From NCBI RefSeq assembly GCF_025370935.1, contig NC_133482.1:1517220-1581219 (forward strand): a DNA stretch of 64,000 nt, in the 5' to 3' direction. A program made the translations under genes and the position numbers. This DNA is from Choristoneura fumiferana (taxonomy: Eukaryota; Arthropoda; Insecta; Lepidoptera; Tortricidae). Positions within the stretch are counted from its first letter, which is position 1. Every line of letters begins with the position of its first letter. Shown piece after piece: positions 34,536 to 44,092 of the stretch. The notes under the pieces were generated by a model. The model saw nothing but the letters and a program-made list of their open reading frames with translations. It made no database searches and was not told the DNA's origin.

Positions 34536-34962
34536 AGGTAAAAAGTCACAAAGCCCTTTTCAAATATTCTGTATCTGCTATACAAATTTAAACTATGTTC
34601 AATTTTTACAGGAACGCCAAAAAAGTACGAAATAAAAAATAATTAATTACATCCAAAACCAGAGAATAAATTAGTAACTTGAACTTAAACAGTCAGAACC
34701 CATTCAATTTGTTTGTTTGTTTATACTCTTTATTGTACAAAAAGGAAAACAAAAAGGTTACAAAAAAAAAGTGTTAAGGCGGACTTAGGGCGGCAATTTT
34801 TAGGCTGGTTACGGTTTCAAAATGGTCCCGTCTGTTTAACTTTATGTTACTTAACAAAATTCTAGACTACTGGACTCGTTTTTTCCTTTTTGGTGTTTAT
34901 TCAAAGTTTTTTTTTTAATTTATTATTAGAATTGTGTCATGGGATTATTGTACAATAGTCCC

Positions 34963-35053
34963 AACTTCCCTATTAGTCATTGGCAGTAGTGGTTGCTAAC
35001 CTAAAGCGACCGGTTGCCAAGAACAGAAAAGTTGAAGTTGAACTTCCCTATTA
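34963..35053 (+). repeat. 65-bp leader-type repeat flanked by a 13-bp direct repeat
   Basis: AACTTCCCTATTA at 34963-34975 and again at 35041-35053 brackets the unit CATTGGCAGTAGTGGTTGCT ... GTTGAAGTTG. The unit matches 9680-9742 and the minus strand of 59495-59560. The direct repeat has the look of a target-site duplication. It lies about 100 bp downstream of PDSS2-B. Confidence 0.7.
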
Positions 35054-35151
35054 CATGTATTATGGTTGGTTGATTCTTTCCGCTGTCTCTACTCTGATAT
35101 AATAAAGAGCATTCAACATTAGTGGAATTGTAAACTAAAACAAAACACATT

Positions 35152-37770
35152 TTACATTGTCTTGATCAACCTCTTAATAGTATGCACTGATTCATTATCA
35201 CCAAACATATCAACAAAACCCTCAGCCCTCCTAGCATTTTCCAAATGCAACAACCTAGTCCGTTCCAATGCATGAGTTTTCAACACTTCCTCTTTCAAAA
35301 ACACCAAGTCAATATCAGCTATGTTGTCTCTACAACTGTCTATGACTTTATACAACTCCGGGTTCTCATTCAACGCAAACAAAACAGGCGCACTGGCTAT
35401 AGAATACAACTCCTTATTGTCACTCGTAAACTTCTGTAGTTCACTTGCCGATTGCCACGCTAAGCACAAATGGCAACCGAATTGATATGCCTTTTCTTGC
35501 TCCGTTAAACCCAGGCCTCCCAATAAAAAGGCGCCTTGACAACCACGCCCGAACAACGAGCCACCATTATACATAGTCCTTAAAGTCCACTCTTTAATGG
35601 GAGACCCGGACACGTCTTTTGTAGCTAGCGGTAAAGTATCGGAGCAAATTGGGAACTCATCTTTACCAATCATGTTCGGCTTCCCTGGTAGGGGCATGTT
35701 CTGTTCATCCCGGTCACCATAGAACTCTCCTTCGCTAACGTCTCTTAGAGCCGTTGATATAAGGTACGATAAGTCTGCGTTCTTCAGCCGAGCGAGCATC
35801 CCATTTGCTGTTACTAGTAAGTAATCTCCAATCAATAATGCTATTTTGTTAGCAAACAATGCTGTCTCTGTGTTCGGGCAGCGTTCCTCAATCGGTATGT
35901 TTAGCAAGCCTCGGTGTACATAATGGCCTGTGCGTATCATTTCCGTTAATTCTGCCAGTGTCCGTTGCTGCTCTGTTGTCGTGTTGGTGTGAAAAAAGGA
36001 TGTGGATTGTGAAGGCCTGATGGCTTTGGAGAGTAGCAGGATCACAAGCCCCCATGGTTGAAGGTTGTTGTGCTCGTTGTATAGAACTGTTTTTGCTGTT
36101 TGTATTATGGGATGATTACTGCCAACCTGAAAAAAGGAGATTGTTGGATTAGAGTAGACATTTTTTTAGTTTTAATTTTTACTAGCTTTTGCCCGCGACT
36201 TCGTCCGCGTGGAATTTGGTTATCACACGCAGTTCCCTCGGGAACTGTGCATTTTTCCGGGATGAAAAGTAGCCTATGTCACTCTCTGGCCCATAAACTA
36301 ACTCTATGCCAAAAATCACGTTGATCCAGTTCAAAGTGAAAGACGGACAAACATAAAAACACACACAGATTCACTTTTATAATATTAGTACTGATTAATG
36401 TATTTCTATAGAATATAATCTCTCTGTAATGGGCAAATCAATATCAATGCAATTAATCAAATAGAACAAGTTAAAATTACAATACTTCTGAGCTGAGTCA
36501 CTCTTATAATCAAGATTGATAATAATAGATGTACAGTAGAATCCGGTTATAACGATGGCCAAGGGTCCAGTGGTATTACATTGTACTAACCAGATGCCAT
36601 ACTAAATGGATGTACTTTCATCATCATCATCATCATTATCCCAGCCTATATACGTCCCACTGCTGGGCACAGGCCTCCTCTCAGAACAAGAGGGCTTGGG
36701 CCATAGTTCCCACGCGGGCCCAGTGCGGATTGGGAACTTTGCACGCACCATTGAATTACTTCGCAGGTTTGTGCATGTTCCTCACGATGTTTTCCTTCAC
36801 CGCAAAGCTCATGGTAAATTTCAAATGTAATTCCGCACATAAATTTCGAAAAACTCAGAGGTGCGAGCCGGGGTGCGAACCCACGACCCTCTGCTTGAGA
36901 GGCGATAGGTCAAACCACTAGGCCACCACGGCTTCATTTACTTTCATGGTGGCTCATATTAAAACCAAGCATATGCCTATACTTACGTCACTAAAACGGT
37001 TTGTAGTTAAATGTGAAGTTAAAGTTATGATGTTAAATGTGGACTACACTGTAATATTGTTTTAGGCTTGTTCACATGCTTAGGTAATTATAGCAAAAAA
37101 TTATGGAGTAGACATAAGAGATAAGGCTACCCATTGACGTGTGAATTTTAATGATGTAATTTATGTACAGTGTGGTGTACAATAGAAACATATTGTTTGT
37201 TGTACTATTTATTCTACAAAAAGGTTTAAGATACAAGATTATTTTAGTGTGAAAAGTGAATAGTCAAATAAGTGATAATAATATACTGTAAGCAAATAAT
37301 AAGGCCTTCTAAACGAGTTATGTCAGGAAGTAACCTTGGCAAATTGTGCACGGTCACACTCGTATTGCGTAAACCTTGATAATAATTACAAATTAAAAAA
37401 AAAACTTTATGAATTTTGCATGCAGACCTTGTATGTAACCTTGTTATTAAATCTTTGCTTTCGTTAACTAAACAAATCAAACATTATATTGAACTACTAC
37501 AAGGAAAATGTCATCGCAACTAATACTCACTACTTTACGTAAATGCATGGCCACATTGGCGAATTCGTCGCTCAATAACCATCTCAGGTTCATGAAAGAG
37601 GTCGGGTATCCCACAATTTTCTCAGCTTCACTTATTACTTTGGTCCATTGCGCGAAAGGTGGTCGAATTAAAAAATCTTCCTGGGTCAAGTTGGTCATGG
37701 TAGTTTCGAGACGAATTTGATGCGATAACAGCGTCGCACGGCGCAAATGACGAATTAAAGTGTAAGACAT
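35152..37770 (-). CDS. PDSS2: PDSS2-like polyprenyl-diphosphate synthase subunit 2, paralog B (two exons, complete)
   Basis: Same role expected as paralog A: PDSS1 partner in mitochondrial ubiquinone side-chain synthesis. Exon 1 is 37531-37770 (80 codons) and exon 2 is 35152-36126 (325 codons with the stop), joined in phase 0 by GTGAGT...CAG; 404 residues against 399 in human. The start is MSYTLIRHLRRATLLSHQIR, Arg-rich and free of acidic residues, as expected for a mitochondrial presequence. ISEAEKIVGYPTSFMNLRWL is close to the human N-terminal domain; then ANKIALLIGDYLL and LRTMYNGGSLFGRGCQGA, with no Asp-rich motifs. The C-terminal helix is less family-like than in A. The single intron sits exactly where A has its first seen intron (HLRK-L/V then V-A/G), while A's three later introns are absent. 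It is convergent with A, the two 3' ends about 6 kb apart. Confidence 0.92.
36180..36395 (+). repeat. ACTAGCTTTTGCCCGCGACTT repeat in PDSS2-B intron
   Basis: Starts TACTAGCTTTTGCCCGCGAC, then CGTCCGCGTGGAATTTGG, and ends CTTTTATAATATTAGTACTG; one of the most widespread repeats in moth and butterfly genomes. Confidence 0.75.
36618..36935 (-). mobile_element. SINE S1, full length, PDSS2-B intron
   Basis: Minus strand: AAGCCGTGGTGGCCTAGTGG head, GTGGGTTCGCACCCCGG B box, CCATGAGCTTTGCGGTGAAGG, CACGCGTGGGAACT-type block, and a (GAT)n tail at 36618-36635. Confidence 0.85.
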
Positions 37771-38000
37771 GATTATAAATTAGCACTTTACCACTTTTTA
37801 ACACTTTTACATTTAGTTAACAAGTTTATTTTAATATTTTGTTAAAACACTGTGCGCTGCGAGGCGCAGCTGTGGTTGGTTATGTCACATTTATTTTGAC
37901 GTTTCCGCGCTCCGTTCGGAAACGCGTACGTTTCGCTACTGTGCTCGTTTCGTCTGGAAGTATTACGTTACACGTCCTTTCGTAAGTTCAAGTGGAACGA
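37771..38000 (-). promoter_or_regulatory. Upstream region of PDSS2-B
   Basis: A GC-richer patch (37850-37960, TGCGCTGCGAGGCGCAGCTG and CGCGCTCCGTTCGGAAACGCG) lies 80-190 bp upstream of the ATG and holds no repeat family seen elsewhere. Promoter role is inferred from position only. Confidence 0.35.
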
Positions 38001-38139
38001 CATGGTCAATAACAAATCTTACATAACTATGATTAAAATAACAGTAACTGCTTCGATTTTATATTCATTGGATAGGAATATTTTAAAAGTTAACATTTTA
38101 CGTCAAGGATTCGATGATCAAATATTTTTTATGAAAATT

Positions 38140-38330
38140 ATAATCCAACTAGGGTTTACCCGCGCCATCACACGCGTAAACAATTTGATTCAGCAGTTCA
38201 ATTACAAATTCCGGGATTTTATTATTCCCAAGGGAACTTCCAAAACTTACATTCGAGAATTTATCCTGATCCCATTTATTTCAGACGTCCAGCTATCCGT
38301 TCAGCCTTCAGCCGTTTTAGCGTAAAGGAT
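38140..38330 (+). repeat. Short lepidopteran-type dispersed repeat
   Basis: GGGTTTACCCGCGCCATCAC, ATTCCCAAGGGAACTTCC and GTTCAGCCTTCAGCCGTTTT; a diverged copy of the 36180-36395 group. Confidence 0.5.
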
Positions 38331-38331
38331 T

Positions 38332-38515
38332 CATCATGTCAGACGAAAGACGTCCACTGCTGGACATAGGCCTCCTCCAAGGCTCTGCGGACCGGGAGAC
38401 GAGCTGTCGGTAGGCCTCCAACAAGATAGAGCGACGACCTGGTTAAGATCGCGGGATCGCGCTGGATGCGGAAAGCACAAGACCGATTTGAGTGGAGAGC
38501 CTTGGGGGAGGCAAA
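38332..38515 (+). mobile_element. RTE-like LINE 3' end, rearranged
   Basis: GGACCGGGAGACGAGCTGTC, GTAGGCCTCCAACAAGATAG, GTTAAGATCGCGGGATCGCG and CTGAGTGGAGAGCC-type blocks as in the intact frame at 53.3-53.5 kb, preceded by a piece of the tail (CGTCCACTGCTGGACATAGG) in duplicated, inverted form. Confidence 0.65.
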
Positions 38516-38977
38516 GGATTAACAAACTAAAATTCTCGTGGGAATTCGCAATACTTAATTTAATTACGTACATTGAAGTCTTCATCATTGACTTGACATT
38601 TAAAACATCCATGCTAAGTTTCATGACCCTGCTGAATCCAGCGGTTGAGATTTCAAGATTTTATCCCGAGCCTGATATCCTGACCCTGTGGAAATGTCAG
38701 GATAAAAAGTAGGTAGCCATGTGTTGATCTGATGTTGTGAGTTAGGATAACAAGTAGTAACAAACAACAGGCCAGCGGCGTCAGGTGCCGCGGCCGGCGC
38801 CCCTAAGATCACTGCGCCCGTGTGCAACGCACACCCTGTAGTAAAGACGCCCCTGCAACACGCGTTGCACTCACAAACTGTCACATATACCTGAGTAGAT
38901 GCACTATTTATTTGCTGATTTTTGCAGGACTTGGCAGGACCACAATACTTTTTAAATTTTATGTATTTAAGGATCTA

Positions 38978-39100
38978 CTACGAAACTCGAAAATCGAAGT
39001 TCGTATCTTACCGTCCCGCTGACGTTAATATTTTCATACGCAAGTGAGAGGGACAGTACGATACGAACTTCGATTTTCCAATTTCGTATTCTAGTAGCCC
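38978..39100. mobile_element. Hairpin MITE H2
   Basis: CTACGAAACTCGAAAATCGAAG and GTTCGTATCTTACCGTCCC pair with GGGACAGTACGATACGAAC and CTTCGATTTTCCAATTTCGTA. Confidence 0.8.
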
Positions 39101-39489
39101 TACTGATAGCTTGCGCTGTAGTGGTAAAGAAGCCAGGGTGACGGTTCAATTTCTGCGAAAATTAGGTTAATCTTATTACTATTGTATAAACTGAAAGAAA
39201 AGCTGATGAATCATAAAGTTTATTTATCTTATTTTGTGCACTGCCATTATGCTACTGTATGTACCTACCTACCTACCATATCGTTAATATTTTTTATAAA
39301 TAATAATAAATAAATAAATTTATTTCGACCAACTCAGATCATACACATAGAAATTAAGAACATAAAAATTAAGAACAATAAGATTACATTACATCTATAC
39401 TATACTAAGTGGGCAACACATGCAGCTGGTTCCAGTGGCACATAAATAGACCGTCATTCCGCTCCGCCACTGTCTTCAGGAGACTGTTG

Positions 39490-39955
39490 GGGCTGCGAGT
39501 GATGCGCTGCTTTATATAAGATGGAAAACGAGCATGCGTGTCACCCGATGGGAAGCAATCACCGCCGCCCATAGACACCTGTCAACACGAGGGGTATCAC
39601 AGGTGCGTTGCCGGCTCTTTGAGAGACTGATAAGCTCGTTTTTAAAGATCCCTAAGTTGTACCGGTCCGGAAACAATGTCCCAGGAAGCTGGTTCCATAC
39701 TTTAGTCGTGCGTGGAAAAGTTTCGCTTAAAGCGGACGGTGCAAGATTGCCAATCATCAGGGTGGTGAGGATGAAATGACTGACCCTGCGCGAAGTACCG
39801 TTGTGAAACTTAGCTGCAGGCAACAATCCGAATTTCATCTGAACACTCCCCATGATATATGCGGTACAAGATGCGGAGAGATGTAACTTCCCTCCGCATT
39901 GCTAGAGGATCAAGCCGGTGAAAGAGTACCCGGTTGCCGACAAACCTAGCAGCCC
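39490..39955 (-). mobile_element. CR1-like LINE, C-terminal part of reverse transcriptase frame and 3' end
   Basis: A 113-codon minus-strand open frame (39512-39853) contains FPRTTKVWNQLPGTLFPDRY and FKNELISLSKSRQRTC, the conserved C-terminal end of CR1/L2-like reverse transcriptases (family motif TxxWNxLP, xxYDLxxFK). The 3' UTR points to the left with ATGGGCGGCGGTGATTGC. The 5' part is truncated near 39955. Confidence 0.7.
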
Positions 39956-39964
39956 TACTAATTT

Positions 39965-40560
39965 CTATGACGACTGGATGGCCAAGTGGTTAGTGAACCT
40001 GACTACGATGCTTGAGGTCCCGGGTTCGATTCCCGGCCGGGGCAGATATTTGTATGAATAATACGAATGTTTGTTCTCGGGTCATGGATGTTTAATATGT
40101 ATTTATCTATATAAAAATAAAAAAAAGCCGTGGTGGTGGAAAAAGCCGTGGTGGCCTAGTGGTTTGACCTATCGCCTCTCAAACAGAAGGTGGTGGGTTC
40201 AAACCCCGGCTCGCACCTCTGAGTTTTTACAAATTCATGTGCGGAATTACATTTGAAATTTACCACGAACTTTGCGGTGAAGGAAAACATCGTGAGGAAA
40301 CCTGCACAAACCTGCGAAGCAATTCAATGGTGCGTGTGAAGTTCCCAATTCGCACTGGGCCCGCGTGGGAACTATAGCCCAAGCCCTCTTGTTCTGAGAG
40401 GAGGCCTGTGCCCAGCAGTGGGACGTATATAGGCTGGGATGATGATCTATATAAGTATGTTGATCCGTTGCCTAGTATCCATAGTACAAGCTTTGCTTAG
40501 TTTGGGACTAGGTCAATTGGTGTCAAGTGTCCCATGATATTTATTTATTTATTTATTGGG
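39965..40560 (+). mobile_element. SINE S2 interrupted by SINE S1
   Basis: S2 starts with GACGACTGGATGGCCAAGTG, has GGTTCGATTCCCGGCCGGG at 40023-40042, breaks at 40114, and resumes at 40455 with GTATGTTGATCCGTTGCCTA to the end near TGATATTTATTTATTTATT. S1 occupies the gap, flanked by ATCTATATAA at 40105-40114 and 40445-40454. Confidence 0.9.
40131..40444 (+). mobile_element. SINE S1, full length, nested in S2
   Basis: Head AAAGCCGTGGTGGCCTAGTGG, B box GTGGGTTCAAACCCCGG, body GCGGTGAAGGAAAACATCG, tail TATATAGGCTGGGATGATGA. A 16-bp piece of the head is duplicated just upstream (AGCCGTGGTGG at 40126 and 40143). Confidence 0.9.
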
Positions 40561-40666
40561 ATCGGCGGTTTGCACTGCGTAAACTAAGCCCTGCAAAAGT
40601 TACCAGATGGCTGTAAAATAAAACAATTGTAAGTCTGCTTTTCAACCAGAGATGTCCGAGGAATGG

Positions 40667-40795
40667 GTTTTGTTTTCATGGACCAATAGAGACGCTTCAT
40701 TTACCTCGCCTCGCTCCGCTCAGCTGTTTCCACCAGAGACGTGCTGTGTGAGGGTAGGTAAATGAAGCGTTCCTATTGGTTCATGAAAAAAAAAA
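40667..40795. mobile_element. Small hairpin with AATGAAGCGT stems
   Basis: TTCATGGACCAATAGAGACG and CTTCATTTACCTCGCC pair with GTAGGTAAATGAAGCG and TTCCTATTGGTTCATGAA. A half copy lies at 31535-31600. Confidence 0.65.
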
Positions 40796-41195
40796 CATAT
40801 TGCTCCCAGCGCAGTGGTTCCCAAAAACTATCGTTAATTCTGCTCTGTTAAGACAATATCCTTTCTCAAAGGGCCGGCCACGCATCCGTAACTCAACTTA
40901 TGTTATGGGTGTTCCCCTATCAAATAAAAAACACTTTTAATACCATGTAATGCAGAATGTCTTGAGCTATTAATGATGGTACAAATAACCCAAAAGTGAT
41001 TTGTATTAAAATATCACCTATTGCTCTAAGATAAGAATTTTATTAAATAGACACTAGACATAAATAATGTAATATGTATTAAAAAAAATCAAGACTTTTT
41101 TAATATAATATCGAAAACATTCGGAATACTTAACTCCATTAAGGTTTTTAGCTACTAAATAGGTGTACTTAATCTACCTACGTGTTTTGTCGCCC

Positions 41196-41828
41196 TTGTT
41201 CTCCGTACATAACCAACTTCCATTACCAGCACTGGGAGAGGACAAATAATTCCTACGCCAAAATCGGTATTGTACTATAGATTATTTTTCCTTGTATAAA
41301 ACCAACGTCATAGGCCGGTAATGTACGAGGAAAAATAATTCATAGTACAATACCCGGTTTTGTAGTAGGATCCTTTAACGCCTTGTATCTAAAGAACTAT
41401 ACATTTTTACTGAAGCTTATTTTCACAATCGCGGTTTTTTCCAAGTTTAATCGACCCAGAAACATAGGTAGGTTAAGGTTATGTTAATTTTGCATCGGCC
41501 CGAAGGGCCAAAACTACACAAAAACAGGAGCTCCGCGTGAGCAGAGCTCCGTCGACATTGTTTCTGTGTCGATTAATATTGGGAAAAAACGCGATTGTGA
41601 AAATAAACTTGAGTAATGCTTTTTTACTGAAGCTTGTTCTGTACTAAGGCATTAAAGAATCCTACTACAAAACCGGGTATTGTAGGTACTATGAATTATT
41701 TTTCCTCTTACATTACCGGGCATGACGTTGGTTTTGTAAAAGGAAAAATAAAATCCTACTCCAAAACCCGGTTTTATTTGTCCTCTCCCAGTGCTGGTAA
41801 TGGAAGTTGGTTATGTACGGGGAACAAG
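41196..41828. mobile_element. Long compound foldback element, about 630 bp
   Basis: Outer arms CCCTTGTTCTCCGTACATAACC / GGTTATGTACGGGGAACAAGGG, inner arms AATTATTTTTCCTCTTACATT-type and CACAATCGCGGTTTTTTCC / GGAAAAAACGCGATTGTG are nested in register around a centre near 41510-41540. The arms themselves contain smaller palindromes (GGTTTTGTAGTAGGATCC; AATTATTTTTCCT). No transposase is seen. Confidence 0.8.
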
Positions 41829-41837
41829 GGGTTTTGT

Positions 41838-41985
41838 TGCTGATTGTGTTTTTTTGTTGACTTTAATTGAATTGTCTTTCAAACTACATTTTCGTACCCA
41901 ATTTCAAGTCGACACTAGTAACTTTTGCGGGCTTCGCCCTGCAGAGACGATCCTGGCCGGACTACCAGATTATTGTGAAAAATAG
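41838..41985. repeat. Dispersed repeat, copy 3 of the 225-385 family
   Basis: TTGTTGACTTTAATTGAATT, CCCAATTTCAAGTCGACAC and GACGATCCTGGCCGGACTAC. Confidence 0.55.
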
Positions 41986-41999
41986 TTGGCCATTGTTCA

Positions 42000-43040
42000 A
42001 GATTAAACATGTACAGTGATCTACTCAATAGCTTATATAAAATATAAGGCACAGCAATAACATCACAAATAGGTAATGCGGGATACTACATAGGTACATC
42101 GATAGGTAATGATAAATTTTGTATTCCCCCAAAATATTTAACTCATCAAATTTGGAACAAAATTCGTTTCACCTACCTGACCATAAAATACACTTCCAGC
42201 CAATCACGTGTCTGCGCGCCATAATTCAAAAATAGAAGGGCCAAGAGGGCCCCTGGCAAGACGGTGGCTCGTACGTACCAATTAAAAAATAAAAGCAGTG
42301 TGTAATTTGTTGGCAGTTTATGAAGGGCCGGTGCCTCGCCGCCGTACGACTAAAACGTACATTTGCATTTTGATCATCGCTTTTCTGATTGAGCTCTGTG
42401 GTTGGTTAAGGTGGCGACACACTGTCGGCACGAGGATGTAGTGACACTTGAGGTATTACTGTTTGCACAACTGTGTGTTCTATAAATTAGGCTTGTTTTC
42501 TACATATATATAGATAGATATATAGATTTGTGCCGTAGTTCCCAGGGGGTCCCAGTGCGGATTGGGAATTTCACACCACCAAACCAAACCAATCAAAACA
42601 ACCTCATGTCAGTTATGTAGAAGCTCATGTCAGTTTCTATGGGCGTGTAGGTACATGAAAAACAGGGTCGGTAGTTCCATATCGATATTTTCCGGGCCGG
42701 TAAAGAGTGTCACCCGTCAAAACGAACAAGTCAAAGACACATAAACTCTTTTTATTTTTTTTTTGTTCTGGGCTATGGAACAACCCGTAACGTGCCCGTA
42801 ACCGATCGGACTATGCGTAATTTGGCGGTAAAGAAAACTCTTTCATTTTTTTTTTTAACTGACGCTACTTAAGCATCTGATATTTTTTTCTGTTAATTAC
42901 TATTAGAAAGGTTATTCCTATCGATAAAAAAGTTTCAAGCGTTTCTAAAATTTTCATCCATTCCCCATTTGTTTACGAAATTATCCAACTAGGTATGTAT
43001 AATGTAAGTACGCGGATTTGCTCTATGTATTCCTGACAAT
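42000..43040. other. No gene recognised
   Basis: AT-rich, apart from a GC-richer 42185-42300 stretch (CAAGAGGGCCCCTGGCAAGA). A 45-bp scrap of SINE S1 (CAGTGCGGATTGGGAATTTC) is at 42535-42580. Confidence 0.4.
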
Positions 43041-43044
43041 TTCC

Positions 43045-43205
43045 ATTTAAAATACAAACTGAGACATGTACAGGTGGTGTAGGTTATAGCACGCAGCACG
43101 GATTGCTGAGGACCTGGGTTCGATTCCCAGCGCTGGTCTCTTTTTCTGGTTTTTCTGTGCATACAAGTCTCAGTTTGTATTTTCCAAAAAACCAATCATA
43201 ATTTC
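43045..43205 (+). mobile_element. tRNA-like element M1 core
   Basis: GCACGCAGCACGGATTGCTG, then ACCTGGGTTCGATTCCCAGC in a T-arm hairpin at 43105-43130, then TCTGGTTTTTCTGTGCATAC and CTCAGTTTGTATTTTCCAAA. Confidence 0.75.
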
Positions 43206-43949
43206 CATTTAGTCAACCAGTGCGATGGCGATGTCAACCGTTGGACTCTACCAAGTCGGGCAGTGTAACGTTGCCTTAATGTAATCCGCAGTTAGTCGAA
43301 TATACGTACGCCGGGAATAAATAGTTGCGAGTTAAATTGGCCAGTATTTACAACCGGCTCGCGTGCTGAACCGCTTATTGATTTGAGTATAATAATCACG
43401 GTTAAGGTTATAAATTTAAAACTTAAGCTTCCAGGATAAGACTTAATGGAAAACTTACCTACTTTTGCGTATCTACAACTTTGCGTTGTTCCTATACTGT
43501 ATTGAACAACGTGCAGTCGCATAGAGGGAGCCCCCCCCCCCCCCATAACAAGAGCAATAATTAAAACAGAGAACGTTAAGCGACTTTTAAAAATATTCGA
43601 GTATTTAGATTTTCCCTTTCACATACATATTAACTAGTATATAGGTATTATCACTGTACGCCATCTACGTTACGCCACAAACATCAACAATGTTGCATTA
43701 CATTGCTTCTTCGAATAAACTTTATGGCAATAAAATAACTAATTATTAAACTAAAACTACTAATTTTTAAAAGTCACTGAACTAATGCAATGTAGTTCAG
43801 AGTGAAAACGATCTATGTTTTAATTATTTGCTCCGTTAAAGAGCCCATCTGGTATATTGAATGACACTTTTGCTTGTAGTTACAAATCATTTCAATATCT
43901 TAAAAAAGATCGAAATGATTTTAATAAAACATAGCTAAGAATAGATGGA

Positions 43950-44092
43950 GATGGAGCGACGACCGGGTTAAGATCGCGGGATCGCGTTGGATGCGGAAAG
44001 CATAAGACCGGTCTGAGTGGAGAGCCTTGGGGGAGGCCTGTGTCCAGCAGTGGACTTCTTTCGGCTGACATGATGATGATGATGATGATAAT
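43950..44092 (+). mobile_element. RTE-like LINE 3' end
   Basis: GGAGCGACGACCGGGTTAAG through GGAGAGCCTTGGGGGAGGCC and TGACATGATGATGATGATG matches the last 40 codons and tail of the 53.3 kb copy. Confidence 0.75.

Noticed and set aside
40020..40045. tRNA-like sequence with good B box (also near 13.85, 21.5, 43.1, 18.15 and 55.13 kb)
   Set aside because: There is no full cloverleaf with an acceptor stem and anticodon arm; each copy is part of a dispersed SINE or foldback family, so these are not tRNA genes.
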